Origin: Apostichopus japonicus
Taxonomy: Eukaryota > Echinodermata > Holothuroidea > Aspidochirotida > Stichopodidae
Assembly (NCBI RefSeq): GCF_037975245.1
Contig: NC_092576.1
Span: 22,817,611-22,881,610 of the forward strand
Reading direction: 5' to 3'
DNA length: 64,000 bases
Under the pieces are notes generated by a model that saw nothing but the letters and a program-made list of their open reading frames with translations, searched no databases and was not told the DNA's origin. A program made the position numbers and the translations under genes. The stretch's first letter is position 1; every line of letters begins with the position of its first letter. This document shows positions 10,212 to 21,884 of this stretch, in pieces.

Positions 10212-13200
10212 CTGACGGAAAACGAAACAAACTATTAGTTTTAGCATGGATTTAAAGCATGGACATTCGAACTCTCTGCTTAATACACGTTAGTAATCCA
10301 CTTGATAAATAAGTTGATTAGGTCTTCGATTTCTCTCAATTTCATGGCTCAGAGTAACTTTGAGTGTAAAAATATCGTCGATTTGAAAGGGACATAAAAG
10401 AGGGCTTAGGTTTCATTGGTGCAAATACGTACACAGTTGGGAAAAAGTAACGTATGACGAGTGCAATAACTCTAATGACATGTAAGCCATACTTTTAAGT
10501 TTATCATCAAAAGACATTGTTCTAAATATTACAATGATATGATTTATTTAAGTACTTAATATAGAATATAAATTATGAAAACAATTAAGGATATTGAAAA
10601 TATGTATGAATCCAATACTATTAACTACTCAATATATACTCTGAATGATTTACTTACGATACTGATATTATTTTAAGATATGAACTAGATCAATTAGCAA
10701 GCAGAGAAATGGAAAATGATATCAAACATTTTGAAAACTATAAATACTCAATTAGCAAAGCCCGCGCAAAAGTAAATGAAATAAAATGTTAAACAATAGT
10801 GTAACGTTCGCCGGGCGAAAAGAACACACAGTATGTGTAGACCCTCGAGTGGCTGTATTCGACTTCTTCTTTATGTCGTGTAGTCTCTTACATTATTACA
10901 CAGTTGAATGCACATGTCCAGCTATTGTCTATAGCACGGCATGTCTGTACGGAGTTCAAATTACTGCTGTTAGGGCAGATATCGGTTTCAGGACCAGCGG
11001 TTTTTCTGGTGTTATTGTTCTAGTTTACATATCTAAATTTCGTATGGGAGTACTATTTTCAGTTGACGTTATTACTGTGTTGAAGTAATTCAGAAAGTAA
11101 ACCTATATACCCCGCTCTCAGTTACCGAGGACGGAAGTGGATAGAGACCTATCAATCGCGACAAGGGTTGACACAAACAAATACAACTGAAATAGGCGAT
11201 TTACCCGTCATGAAATTACCAGCCATTTACATTCAGAAACAAGTGATAAAGGGTAATATCATTATCTTCAACAGGTTATCATTTTTGTTGATACATGGTT
11301 GATCCGTCCTGCAACGTCAAAAATGTACTTTTTTTTATGATATCAATTTTATCTGAACTGTTAAAACAAGGTGTTTGTACATGTTTCCCCAATGGTTTAT
11401 TCCATAGTGTAAACATTTGGGCACTCTGCAGTTTTTGATTTCCTTTGAGTTTTTGTTCCATTTACTAAATGCAGTTGATGGGTACTCAGTAACCGATGTT
11501 ATGTCAAAGCTCAGTAACTCATGTGGTGAGGGTTGTAGTGATTATCGTACGAAGACCTAGAGAGGACATGGTTAAAAAAAAATTATTACGTACGTACGTA
11601 ATAATACTACGTACGTACGTAATAATTATCACGTACGTACGTGATAATACTACGTACGTACGTAATAATATCACGTACGTACGTGATAATTACTACGTAC
11701 GTACGTATTGTTATTACGTACGTACGTAATAATTACTACGTACTTATGTAGTGATTATCACGTACGTATTTGATAATTATAACGAATGAAGGCCTACGTA
11801 TAGGCCTACACTCTAAAAACAACCTGGTGAAATTTCACTAGTTCCTGGTGAAATTTTCACCAGGAGTTGCGTTTATATGCTACCCTATATATCCTGGTTG
11901 TTTTCACCAAGTTGCCTGGTTAATGAGATTTTAACAAAATCCTGGTAGATATAACCAGGAAAGCCTGGTTAAATTTCGTGGTGAAATTTTGACACTGTCC
12001 TGGTTAATATCAATGGGTATTCACCTCATTCCTTGTGATATTAACCAACATTTCCTGGTTGATGCTAATACTATCCTGGTTAATATCACAGAATGTTCCA
12101 CCCCTTTCTGGTTAAATTAAACAACATTTCCTGGTTGATGTCACCATTATCCTGGTTAATATTAAACTGATTTTCCACCTCATTCCTGGTTAAATCACCC
12201 CTTTCCTTGTTAATATGCCACCTTATTCTCCATTTAAGTTGCAATGCATTCAAATTGAGAAAAGACAAACATAAATTATAAAACAAGATCATCAATGTTA
12301 CTGATAGCTAACTTTATTTGCATCTCCATTACTTTCGAATTTTGAGTAAAAAGTGAACTTTTGCAATTTAGTTTAATTAATTCCTCAAATATTAATACAA
12401 TGAATTAATATAAGAAATGCAATACTGAAATCAAAATTTTGAGGACATATTTACAGCATAACCATCGTCACATGCTGAAGCTCTGATTGCTCGACATCAA
12501 CTGTGAAATGTAACAGGGATACCAAGACCTTGATCAGCACTTTTGCACAAGGATTCAACTTGGAAATCACTTGAACAGTTTTCAGTACAGAACAAGAAAT
12601 GGACCCTATACCTGTCTCTTGAAATACTTGATCAAAGCCTCTCTCCCAATAACCTTTGTTACAACAAAATTCAGCCCTGTGTCAGTAGCTTCTTTTCTGT
12701 ATGCTGTATTAGCCCCAAATATGCTAGATATTCAAATGTGGTCACCTTTGGTCAGAATTCTACTGTTTTTATTACAACCTTTGAGGAAATTTTCCCATTC
12801 AGTCATCTTGTGTGTCATTAAAAATTTGTGAGAACAATTGGAAGGTACTTTTTGAAAACTTCTTGCCATTATAGCGTGCTATAATTTGGGGCATATACTG
12901 ACTACAATTAAACTAGATAGGAAGGTCTTAGAAGATCTTTGTTCACATTGTTAATGATAGGGATGACCTAATACCAAATTGATTTGTTTAATTTAATTAT
13001 TTACTTATTGGTAATTAATTCATATTTTTAATTTAATTACAATTATATTTTACCACTTTGCACAGACAAACCGAACATCTGCAAGACAATAATTAGGCTT
13101 CCAACGATACCATAAATGTTTTAGTAATAAGCTCATCCTTGGACCTCACATACTTATAAGTGCAAATTATTTTAACTCCAATAGAAAGTGGTAAGTTAAG

Positions 13201-16200
13201 CTTATTATAATCACAAGAAAGATTAATTTGAAAAGATTTTGAGCTAACAGTTAAGTAGTTAAAGTATAAACCAAAGTTTCCTTGAACATGAAATTTCTGA
13301 TACTCCTAGCCACGAATGACCATAATTATGATCACGTTTTGCATACATCCACATGTCCGTCCGTGGACTCAGGAAGAAGCGTTTCCAAACAATTAACTAA
13401 ACCGACCCCTAAATGACCTTTGACATAAAAGTCCTGAGCACTTCCACAAGTCTTTTCATCACAGGCCACTTCTATGCAAGTTTCATTGAAGTTGTACCAA
13501 CAGGTATTATCAATTGTGGATAGAGAGATGAATTGAAATGCAAAACATCAAATTGTTTCTCATAAAAACAGCGACAATCACATTCTTGATGTGCATCATC
13601 CAAGCTACAGACATCCTTCTACTATTGCAAAGCTGTGTTACTTGGTAGCCTCTCTCAATTTCTCATTTTCACCTCTTCCAGTTTGTACCAATCTAGGAAA
13701 GGAATGAAACAATTAAAGTATTAAATGGTGTGTTAACGAACTAGAATGAAAAGAAGATTAATCGCTTTCTTCAGTCTAATAGTTTGTGCCATGCTTTTTG
13801 AAAACCTAACCCTTACCCTAATTTAATCTTGGAATAATTCTCTGAGTTGGTCAGTCTTATTTCTGTTTGGGATTGTTTTCCACAGGGCATTTTATGTGGT
13901 TTTTAACCCTAGGCTCCTTTGACATTTAGTTTCCTGTTAGGTTAGGTTTGTGTGTAAAGTAGGCTAACCTTATACTAATACTAGCTGATACAATTTAGTG
14001 ATTTGAGATTAGCAACTAACCTTAAGTGAATTGAATTTGACGTGGTAGTTATTATAATAAATGGGCTAGCTGTTGATACAAGAGGGCTACACAAGTTGAT
14101 TACCATCATACAATTCCACGTTTATACTTTTAAAATCAATTTCAAGGCTAAAAATAAACCTCAAACAATTATCTGTAGTGTAGGGTAGTCCTGTCCTACC
14201 CTTACCTAGCCTATAAAATGTGAGTTCAATCAGGGAGTTGTTCTAACAAATACCTTCGCCCATCTATTAGTATTACCCTGGCTATATGTGCATAGGCTGG
14301 GGAGTTTAAGTGATCTACCAGGGAGTTGCCGTAACATCATCTTGGATCGACAGCGGCAATAGACACTACACAGGCCTTATCACTGGCCTAGCCCATTATC
14401 TATCCACGTGAGATTCAATGAACACAAGCTTAACGTGAGGCCTAGGTCTAACATACGCCAGACCTATTTATGCATTAATTGAGCCTAGGACTAATGATCC
14501 GGGAATGAGTTCCAGCACAAAATTGTGGCGGCTTAAGTACAGCCATACCTGTGGTGTTACTGTTAGTCGAACGAACGTACCTTAATTGTCTGTCTGCGGC
14601 ATTTTTGAGTTAACTAGTCTATAGGCTGCATATAGCTTGACTTCTGACTTCTTGCATGTAGACAAATGTGTTACAGTATATACGTACCGCGTACCGCCAC
14701 TTCTTACTATCTTCGGTATATAACGTAAAATTATCACGTACGTACGTAATAAATATTACGTACGTACGTAATAATTTTTTTTTTACCATGTCCTCTCTAG
14801 GTCTTCGTATTATCGTGATACCACGTTATTGTGAAACAGGAGTAAACCTCGACATTCGTAAACTATGAAATGTTGCCGCAGTTTTATATCAACAAAACTT
14901 AGAACAACCAACCTTTGTTATTTAAACATCCGTTTGTTTAAAAATATTTTGTTTTGCTGTAAGATTGATACTTGCAAGTAATACCACTTCTCTTCCGCAT
15001 AGTAAATGCTAGAATATTAAATCATATATTTTGTTGATAAAATACAAATTAAATTGACATTGAAATTTTGTGTAATGTGATATGTCTTCGGTATCAAAAT
15101 TTACTGTCAATAGTAGTAATGATTGCTTGTATTGTTCGTCGTGCAATTTTAGCCATGGACATCGGCATTGCTATGTTTTTGTTGATACATTGGTGACTTT
15201 TGGGAGAAGTTGGACGTCCTATCCATATGCTTGCTGCTCTGAATGGATATGTGTAAAATCCCACTCGCCTCCACCAAAAAAAAGCGCGTTACTCACTTTC
15301 TGATTCGTTTTGTCATTTTTGTGATTGATATCATGTTGCCATAACTCATCTTCAAATTGGTCTATAGCGCATACGGTACTTTGAGCACCCGCTCTTAGAA
15401 TACATGCATCATATTAGTTTTTGTACTATCTTTGTAGAATAATTTGATGTATTTGTGTCAACCAAATAAATTGCATTTTTTACTTCGTATTGTCATTTAT
15501 GTGGTTAGGGGGATGGTTGCACTTATCGAAATCTCTTTGTCGTATCCTTCTAACATAACACTGATTGTATTTTGTCTGTATTTATTGTCGTATTTATTCT
15601 TTTCGTTAGGAACTTAGATTCACCCATTAAATTATCAAAGTAACACAGTCGTTTATTACCAACAGTGAAATGAAATTCAACATACTATCCTCCAAATTTA
15701 CCAAGTCGATATTTGCACTAGAGAATATTGATTTCGTTACACTTAATATGGTATAGGGTAAATAACTTTCGCATAGTCATCCATTCGACACATTGTTTGT
15801 CCAGACAGTTCTTAATGATATACCGTTCTGTAATTCTGTAGTTGTGTTACATCTTTATTAATTTATACTTTCAAAGAGAATTTCCGCATGTAATTACAAG
15901 AAATAACCGGAAGGATATAAGTAATGTTCTATATTTTGATAGCGTAAATCCAAGGACTGCCAATGATTAGTTGGAACCATCGGTAAGGTTCATATACTCA
16001 CAGTAATGTAGCTCGTAACTCCATGTCATGGGCGGGGTGGATTGAATATTTCAAATGCTAAATACCTACAACGTGAATCGACCATGAATATCTTCAAACG
16101 ATGGTAGTTTTCGGTGGACTGGAATTTTTGGTTACTTACTGGTCACAGTCACATTAAACCTTGTCGCTGTGTTTCATTTCATACATGCTAATGTAACAGC

Positions 16201-16787
16201 TACAACTATATTAAAAACTACGATGTGATTGAAATCTCACAGTAACGGTTAATAGCATCTAGGTACAAAATAATGCATTACAAATAAATTGTATTTTATT
16301 CTTGTAACAGCTTAGTGCATATTTGCTGCTAAAATCAACAGCAGACAGAACAGAAAGAACATGCGGGAGCTGACTGTCGAACAAACAACAAGATACACAA
16401 GAATTAATTTAAAATGTAATATAGTAGATTATTTAAGCAGGATCAAAGACATGTATAGAATTGACAATAACGATTACATTTTATACCGGAGGTCATTAAG
16501 CAGTTTCCTATGTAGGGGAGAGGGATGGGGGGTAATTCCACGAAAAAAAAAAGAGAAGTCGAAAGTTAATTATAAGTCAAAAATAAACTATGCATTCGTT
16601 TTGTATAACTATCAGGCTAGCGCAAGACTTTGTTAATAAATACTTTGTGTGCGGTTGCCAAAGATGATGGGGGCATCCATAGTAGCTGCCCAGTTGTACC
16701 GTGGCTGAATGTCAAAAAACATGACTGTACAGTTTATCTCGATTGATGATGCGACGCTGAGGAATAAGCGCCTTATTTTTATGTATT

Positions 16788-16868
<81 letters not shown>

Positions 16869-19387
16869 TTTTTTTATATATTTTTTTTTGGGGGGGCAAG
16901 TTGGTAAACATGATATATTACAAGAAAAAAGAGATACAAGAGAAAACTATCATTAGTATCGTATCATCAATATCCTCATATAAATATTCAACCATGCCAC
17001 GACTGTAAAGTATAATGTTGCCAATCATGCGACAATAGTAATATAACAAATACTTACGTCGCTTTTAGCTGCAATGTCAAGAATCTGTTTTGTTAACCTT
17101 TGAAGGAATCTACTATCAGTGGATCTGATGGTAACGCCTCCTGTTAATAAATCTTTTACTATGGCCACTTCATCATCAGGCTCACTAACTTGTTCAGGGA
17201 AACATAGTATTGCGAAAGATTGTCCGTCCTTAATTCCTTTCAGATACTTGATGATTCTTGAAAAAGCTTTCTTATTGAGTCCACATGCAAATCTAAAGAC
17301 AAACTGTAGATCAACAGGGTTTATTTTCTCGAACTCTTTCTGGAGCGAAAGAGCTTCGTTCTCCATGCTCCCTGCACACGTTGAAAGATAGTTGGCTGCG
17401 TACCATTCAGCAAATAGTTTGTGATAAAATCTGACAACAGTCGTTCGCTCGATAACAGAAACCGCCGCCATACCTGGTGTATCATTTATCTTGAGAATGT
17501 CTTCTTCAAGTAGAATACCTATTGAGAGAAGTTCATTGTAACATCCATCGCCAACATTGGTCTTGAACATGTCTTTTTGCCACACAATCTGCTGATTCTT
17601 TCCAGTAAGCGCATCAAATAATAGTTTGCTAAGCTTTGGATGATGTGGAATGACATAACAGTCTTTTCGTTTTCTAGCGTGACCCATTTTGTTCCGCATA
17701 TGCTCATAAAAGCACGTTAGAATGTGCCTAAAAAAACTGGTAACAGACGCGAATGATAAAATATGTTTTGAATCGTAAGAGATATGCACAAACATCACAC
17801 AGAAGAGAGGTACTTGACAAATGTCGCTCAGCACAGGACTGTTAGTGAGAAGACCATTGATTCTCCTAGCCTCTTGATTATCGTTAACAGCAACAGCTCT
17901 GCTGATGTACTCATCCCTTGCATTATCATCAAAACCTGTCAAACGAACATTGACCGTCTCTACATCAAGATTATCAGGTATATAGGATGACCTCGTACAT
18001 GTTATTACCTTAAATTTCGCAAACATATTACCAGCGATGATTTTCAGAATTTCTGATTTCTCAATGTTATCTTTGTCCGGATATTCATCATACCCATCAA
18101 AAACCAGCACTCCACCCGGGCTGTTTCTCAAAATTTCCATAATGTCTTCCTCTGTTAGTTTTGATTCACCTGGCATCAGCATCAGTTTGATCGCTTGACA
18201 AACCAACGATATACCGCCGAGGCGTCTTAGTGGAAGCAAGATAAAGATAGCTACATCTTTCAATGGAGATGATTCAGATGCATTGCACCAGTCATAAGCA
18301 GCTTGTAATGTAAACGTTGATTTACCATAACCAGGATCGCCTTCTAACAGTATTCGCTTTGAAGATACTATGTCATCATTAAATACATCGTGGTATGATT
18401 TTAGCTTTACGGCTTCCATTCTATTTCCTCCGGTATCTTTATTGTCTCTTCTGTGCATTTCAATACCACCTTCTACAAATATTTCATTCACACGATACAC
18501 CTTTTCGCGGATGTAAGGTATTGGATTGATCTTGCTGTAAAGTTGTTTGTAGGATGACTTGAGACATCGCACAAATTGATATGTCTTATCTGTTCTCAAA
18601 ATAATAGAAACATATAACAGTGTTTTATTCTTTGTTATGTTTTATGATACTTGAAACTGGTTATTAATAATAATCACAACAAGAACAAAAAATAATCATA
18701 ATACTTATAATAACAATTATCATGATGACGACGACAAATTAACTGTAGCCTGTAATCACTAACATGACGTCATATTATCACTGAGAAAACGTGGCATGCG
18801 CAAAAATCCGATTAATATACTTGATATATAGCTTACATTTAGCTTACAAACATTTTACTTATAGTCTAATAATCAGTTTAACATGTTTTCAAATTATGAA
18901 CTGCTGTGATATTTATACAGGCTAACTTGCAGCAGTCGTTTGTATGTGTGTATTTGACAATGACTTGGTAATTAGTCTCAGATATTTAGTTGTTAACATA
19001 TTAACGCAGTTTAATAAAAGACTAGCCTACGTTTTAACCCTGTATGCAGGCGTTGTATTCCGTCATTTATTTGGTCGTACATATGTCAGTCTCTAGTCAG
19101 ATATATATCGCACTAAACTTTACCTTCGGATCCCTGGAAAATACTACGCAGGGTGCTAAGTAAACCCTGAAGTCCCAATCGATCAAGAGCAGTCAACAAG
19201 GGTGAGATGTCATTAGGCTTTATTTGACCCCGTTCTGCCATGAAGGAGACCATGAGTAGCCCGGTGCTCTTTTTTGCATGTCGTAGCTCGTCATTCTCAG
19301 CAGGAGTAAACTTGAAGAGCATTGCAAGTTTGAGTATGATTTCAGCTGTGAGGAGCTCGGCTAGGCGTACCTTAAACCTGCCAAAAT
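9994..19387 (-). CDS. Gene model A2: DED-NACHT-LRR protein
   Basis: Exons 19387-19124 (DED-like), 18589-17058 (NACHT) and 10211-9994 (LRR-like) join with matching phases 1 and 0. Product is an intracellular NLR with a death-fold adaptor and an intact NTPase, the layout known for expanded NLRs of sea urchin and lancelet. The first coding exon is unknown: it is either the Ig exons upstream (model A1) or an unseen short exon. The last exon is also uncertain (possibly 7838-7711). The large intron carries the 3.26-kb transposon. Confidence 0.75.
10212..11540. other. Intron of the minus-strand NLR; no other gene recognised
   Basis: A 100-codon plus-strand reading frame (10786-11088) has no known motif and I treat it as chance. 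Confidence 0.4.
11585..11775. repeat. Subterminal array of ACGTACGT palindromes
   Basis: About eight units of roughly 22-26 bp, each centred on ACGTACGTACGT and flanked by AATAAT, ATTATT, TATCAC or GTGATA, so that each unit is itself palindromic. Only two units occur at the right end of the element (14734-14775), so the array has expanded on the left. Repeated subterminal motifs often bind transposase. Confidence 0.9.
11815..12225. repeat. Degenerate minisatellite with TCCTGGTTAATA core
   Basis: About fifteen units of 20-37 bp share the core TCCTGGTTAAT or TCCTGGTGAAA, often followed by a CACC stretch, so successive units can pair as CCTGGT and ACCAGG. The array lies inside the 3.26-kb transposon, just internal to the palindrome array. 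Confidence 0.8.
12226..14730. other. Interior of the 3.26-kb transposon; no ORF recognised
   Basis: Two overlapping plus-strand frames (12543-12821 and 12571-12831) show no transposase motif. The rest is AT-rich without repeats that I can detect. Confidence 0.4.
14817..16790. other. Intron of the minus-strand NLR; nothing recognised
   Basis: No exon or element could be supported in this stretch on either strand. Confidence 0.35.
16791..16890. repeat. (AT)n plus poly-T tract
   Basis: A TA dinucleotide run (about 16792-16850) leads directly into roughly 25 T and a second T run, followed by G7. Confidence 0.9.
17058..18589 (-). CDS. NACHT NTPase exon of the minus-strand NLR (intact Walker motifs)
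   Basis: One long exon of 510 codons, entered in phase 1 (acceptor ...gaacag, completing an Asp codon) and left in phase 0 (AGC GAC then gtaagt). It carries the NACHT ATPase module. Walker A is LLEGDPGYGKST at about residue 85 of the exon, Walker B is VLVFDGYDE near residue 160, and the sensor-1-like ITCTR follows. The winged-helix signature FYHKLFAEWYAANYL, common in animal NLRs, lies near residue 390. In this family nucleotide binding drives oligomerisation of an intracellular sensor. Upstream is the DED-like exon, downstream an LRR-like exon, so the product is DED-NACHT-LRR, possibly joined to the Ig exons further upstream. Confidence 0.92.
19124..19387 (-). CDS. DED-like death-fold exon of the minus-strand NLR
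   Basis: The exon is bounded by acceptor ctcttcacag and donor gtaaag and is symmetric phase 1-1 (87 codons plus split codons). It joins the NACHT exon in frame (GSE-D-KTYQF). It reads as six helices of a death effector domain: AELLTAEIILKLAMLFKF, then LLMVSFMAERGQIKPNDISPL, then LLTALDRLGLQGLLSTL. The 'ERGxIxxxDIxxL...LxxLGLxxLL' pattern is typical of DEDs. DEDs recruit caspase- or FADD-like partners by homotypic contacts. The upstream frame is closed by a stop, so an earlier exon must exist; the Ig exon ending at 22131 has the right phase (1). Confidence 0.75.
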
Positions 19388-19550
19388 CTGTGAAGAGAAT
19401 TTACAAAACATGAATGGTCTTGACTGAGTATGATTGGACAATTCTTCTTTACTCCAGATTCTTCCACCCCAAAATTGACGATTTATAAATGTTAATCAGT
19501 ACCGGAACACGTAGCGACCAAGACAGTATAACTCACACCTAAGCACCCAT
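19388..19550. other. Intron upstream of the DED exon
   Basis: Non-coding. Its 3' end (minus strand) supplies the pyrimidine-rich acceptor of the DED exon. Confidence 0.5.
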
Positions 19551-19554
19551 CGTT

Positions 19555-20720
19555 GGGTACGTTCTACACTTTACCGAAGTCAACAAACTTCCTAAATTGA
19601 TAACCGACGCTCAACAAGCACTACCCGGAGTGACCCCTTCTGACCCTGACAAAATACATGGTTCAGACATTTGTAAACTAGTCAGGACACATAAGCTATT
19701 CCCTCCTTGTCCACCTATTATTACAGGAATTGGTACGCTTACTGAGCATCTTTCAGGATACTGGGCTCCATACTCAACATGACGAGAATTAGTCCATTAA
19801 CCATAGGTTGCATTTTTCAGCACTCTTGACCTCAACTCACTGAAACTTTATGTCTTCTGCAAACAGACTGGTTAGTTTGGAAGAGTTGATTTGTTCACAC
19901 CTTGCCATGTCTGCCTTAATCTGACAGTCATTTGGCTACAAGCTGTGTAATGAGTTGCATAATAGACGAAAAGGCAGCTCAACTAAGGTGCGCAAAGATG
20001 GGACTGATCACTCAGCTAACCAACTGGAAAAAACCTGCTCTTCCGTACATACGCCGGGTTTTTGGATGCAACCTATAGCTAATTGACACTTTCGTGGCAT
20101 GAACCCATCGTTTCACCATATTCCTTCTTATTTTACAGGACATTACACATTTTTTTGAGCATCTTTAATAATATTCAGACAATTACCGACTAATTCCTTA
20201 CTTGTAACTATGGATGTATCCTCTTTGTACACCAATATCTCTCATAATGAGGGAATCATCGCTTGTCAACATTTCCTTCATATGCCACCAACCCCACTTT
20301 AGCTGATGACCTTGGTTCTATTTTACGTTTCATTTTAAGTAAAACTTATTTCTTTTTTACTGGGATTATCTCCAAATCAAATGGTACCGCTATGGGCACT
20401 AAGATAGCACCATGTTAGGCCAACGTATTTATGCACGAATTGGAACTGAAATTGGTATTCGCTTTTCCTATAAAGCCATCATATTATCATAGATACATTG
20501 ACGCTATTTTTTTGTCTGGCCACATGGTAAAGAAGCTGTAAAGTCTTTCTTTGAATGTGTGAATTCTTTTAAATGATAACATTATATTTTCTGTTAAAGT
20601 AACTGAACAACGAATATCATTTTTTTGTATAGCAATTCTTTAACCACTTCGGTCTATTATAAGCCGGCTATTCATATGAATTTACACTTTAGAGAGGTTA
20701 TGAAATGAAAAAAATTCTTT
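19555..20720 (+). mobile_element. Decayed Penelope-like element (reverse transcriptase)
   Basis: Fragments of a Penelope-type RT appear in order on the plus strand but in shifting frames. These are FYTLPK (about 19567), PPIITGIGTLTEHLSGY (about 19705-19760), [10 protein letters not shown] and HNEGI (20211-20250), a GTAMGT-like stretch (about 20382) with APC.ANVFMHELE in another frame, and RYIDAIFLSGHMVKKL (about 20490-20540). The last is the YIDD box with the second Asp changed to Ala. Multiple stops and frameshifts make it dead. A MITE-like insertion (19797-20083) splits the RT. It sits in the intron between the Ig exons and the DED exon, on the opposite strand. Confidence 0.75.
19797..20083. 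mobile_element. MITE-like insertion nested in the Penelope-like element
   Basis: The inverted ends CATAGGTTGCAT (19802-19813) and ATGCAACCTATA (20066-20077) are bracketed by TTAA/CTAA. The element interrupts the RT between its HLSGY segment and the following segment. There is no coding capacity. The exact ends and target duplication are uncertain. Confidence 0.5.
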
Positions 20721-20862
20721 CTCATCGTATTTTGTATACTCGTAGCTTTCCAGTGATACCCAATTTGTGTCAAACGAAGCTTGCATCCTCGAGGAATAAA
20801 CGGACAAAATTTCGAGGGTAAAAAAACTTTCGAAAAATTGTTGTATTTACGGTAACGCGGCG

Positions 20863-20870
20863 TGACGTCA
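20863..20870. promoter_or_regulatory. CRE-like palindrome TGACGTCA upstream of the THAP relic
   Basis: A perfect cAMP-response-element palindrome lies in a short CpG-enriched stretch (about 20850-20905), some 155 bases upstream of the ATG of the THAP-domain relic. It may mark a former promoter. Function is not shown. Confidence 0.35.
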
Positions 20871-21023
20871 GTCGAGGAACTCGACCTCACTTCCGAGACG
20901 CTATGTTTACATTCTTAAACGTCTGAGAACACACAACATTACACTGTTGCAGCGCTCCGTAGTAATTGAGATTTGGTGTTTGGAGTTTTGTTTTTACGTA
21001 AATTTATCTCGTTACTGTTAAAT

Positions 21024-21170
21024 ATGCCGAGCCGATATGTGGTATCAGGTTGCTCCACCACAAGTAAAGACGGATTTCTACTGCAAGCTTTTCCAAAAGA
21101 TGACAGAAATCGAAGAATTTGAACACGACTCGCCCAAAACACTACACATATACAACGTTATGAGTGCCTG
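21024..21170 (+). pseudogene. THAP zinc-finger domain relic
   Basis: From the ATG at 21024 the reading MPSRYVVSGCSTTS, then AFPKDDRNRRI, matches the N-terminus of THAP domains (start MPxxC, GC, then FPKD and an invariant Trp). The first zinc-ligand Cys is Tyr here and the conserved Trp after RRI is TGA (21120-21122). The frame then continues TRLAQNT as in intact THAPs. THAP domains bind DNA as C2CH fingers, in host factors or P-element-type transposases. The losses suggest a dead copy. Confidence 0.6.
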
Positions 21171-21570
21171 CAGGCCTACACTGTTGCCAAATTACTTGTT
21201 ATGACGTACCATAGCCTAGGCCTCCTTGATACAGCAAATGACGATTTTTTGTTGGTTACCTAATATTTTGCACAAAACTTAAAGCCAGTTGGTTTTAGAA
21301 CAATCAATTCTAGATCTGCAAGTTTTCTTTTGTGGTAAAACTGGCGTTGTGTTGTGATTTTATGTAACAGTTGGATGATACAATTACACGGGCTAGCCTG
21401 TTATACAACGTCTATTAGTTAGGTCTATAGGGCCATGTTACCAGTACTACTATAGGGTTGCACTGTAACAGAATGTCACATTTTCCTTGCACTGTAAGAC
21501 ACAAAATTCTTGAAGCTTCGCTACGAAGTTAAGTAGCAGGATCATCGACATTCGAGATAATTTAAATCAT

Positions 21571-21723
21571 ATGAAGGTCTTAATAACGGTGGTTTTGTTT
21601 ATGCTCAACCGACCAGTTTCGGTTCAGGGTCGTCCAACCGTTCTGCTCGGGGACTTCGCACGGCAGCGACGCGTCTCGGCCATCGGGATCGTTTTACAAT
21701 TCTTCTGCAAGGGGCTCAATTGA
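21571..21723 (+). CDS. Small GC-rich ORF with a signal-peptide-like start (unknown)
   Basis: The ATG at 21571 opens 50 codons: MKVLITVVLFMLNRPVSVQG, then a basic and hydrophobic stretch (DFARQRRVSAIGIVLQFF), stop at 21721. The N-terminus looks like a signal peptide. The second half is strikingly GC- and CpG-rich within AT-rich surroundings. I recognise no family. It might be a small secreted peptide, part of an old element, or chance. It lies in the intron between the Ig and DED exons, on the opposite strand. Confidence 0.25.
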   Translation: MKVLITVVLFMLNRPVSVQGRPTVLLGDFARQRRVSAIGIVLQFFCKGLN

Positions 21724-21884
21724 TAGGGAAAAACACCGATATTATCTTCATCACCCTCACTGCAAAGTGTCCTTTATTACAGGCATACATAATGAGTCAC
21801 TGAAAAGAACTGTTTACATACATTTCTCGTCGTGGCTTCTCTGATGTTGAGCTTGGGTAACTTTCAAGTAACCATTTTATCATT

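Larger units (their letters stand above)
11549..14808. mobile_element. Complete 3.26-kb DNA transposon with 55-bp TIRs and perfect 8-bp TSD
   Basis: The left end (11549-11603, starting ACGAAGACCTAGAGAGGACA) and right end (14754-14808) are inverted repeats differing at one base in 55. Directly outside both ends is ATTATCGT (11541-11548 and 14809-14816), a perfect 8-bp target duplication, which indicates recent insertion. An 8-bp duplication fits hAT, P or Merlin-type transposases. Inside each TIR begins a run of palindromic ACGTACGTACGT units. No transposase frame is visible, so it is non-autonomous or carries unrelated cargo. It lies in the large intron of the minus-strand NLR. Confidence 0.85.

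Noticed and set aside
17119-17990. Plus-strand ORFs over the NACHT exon
   Set aside because: They are shadows of the minus-strand NACHT frame.
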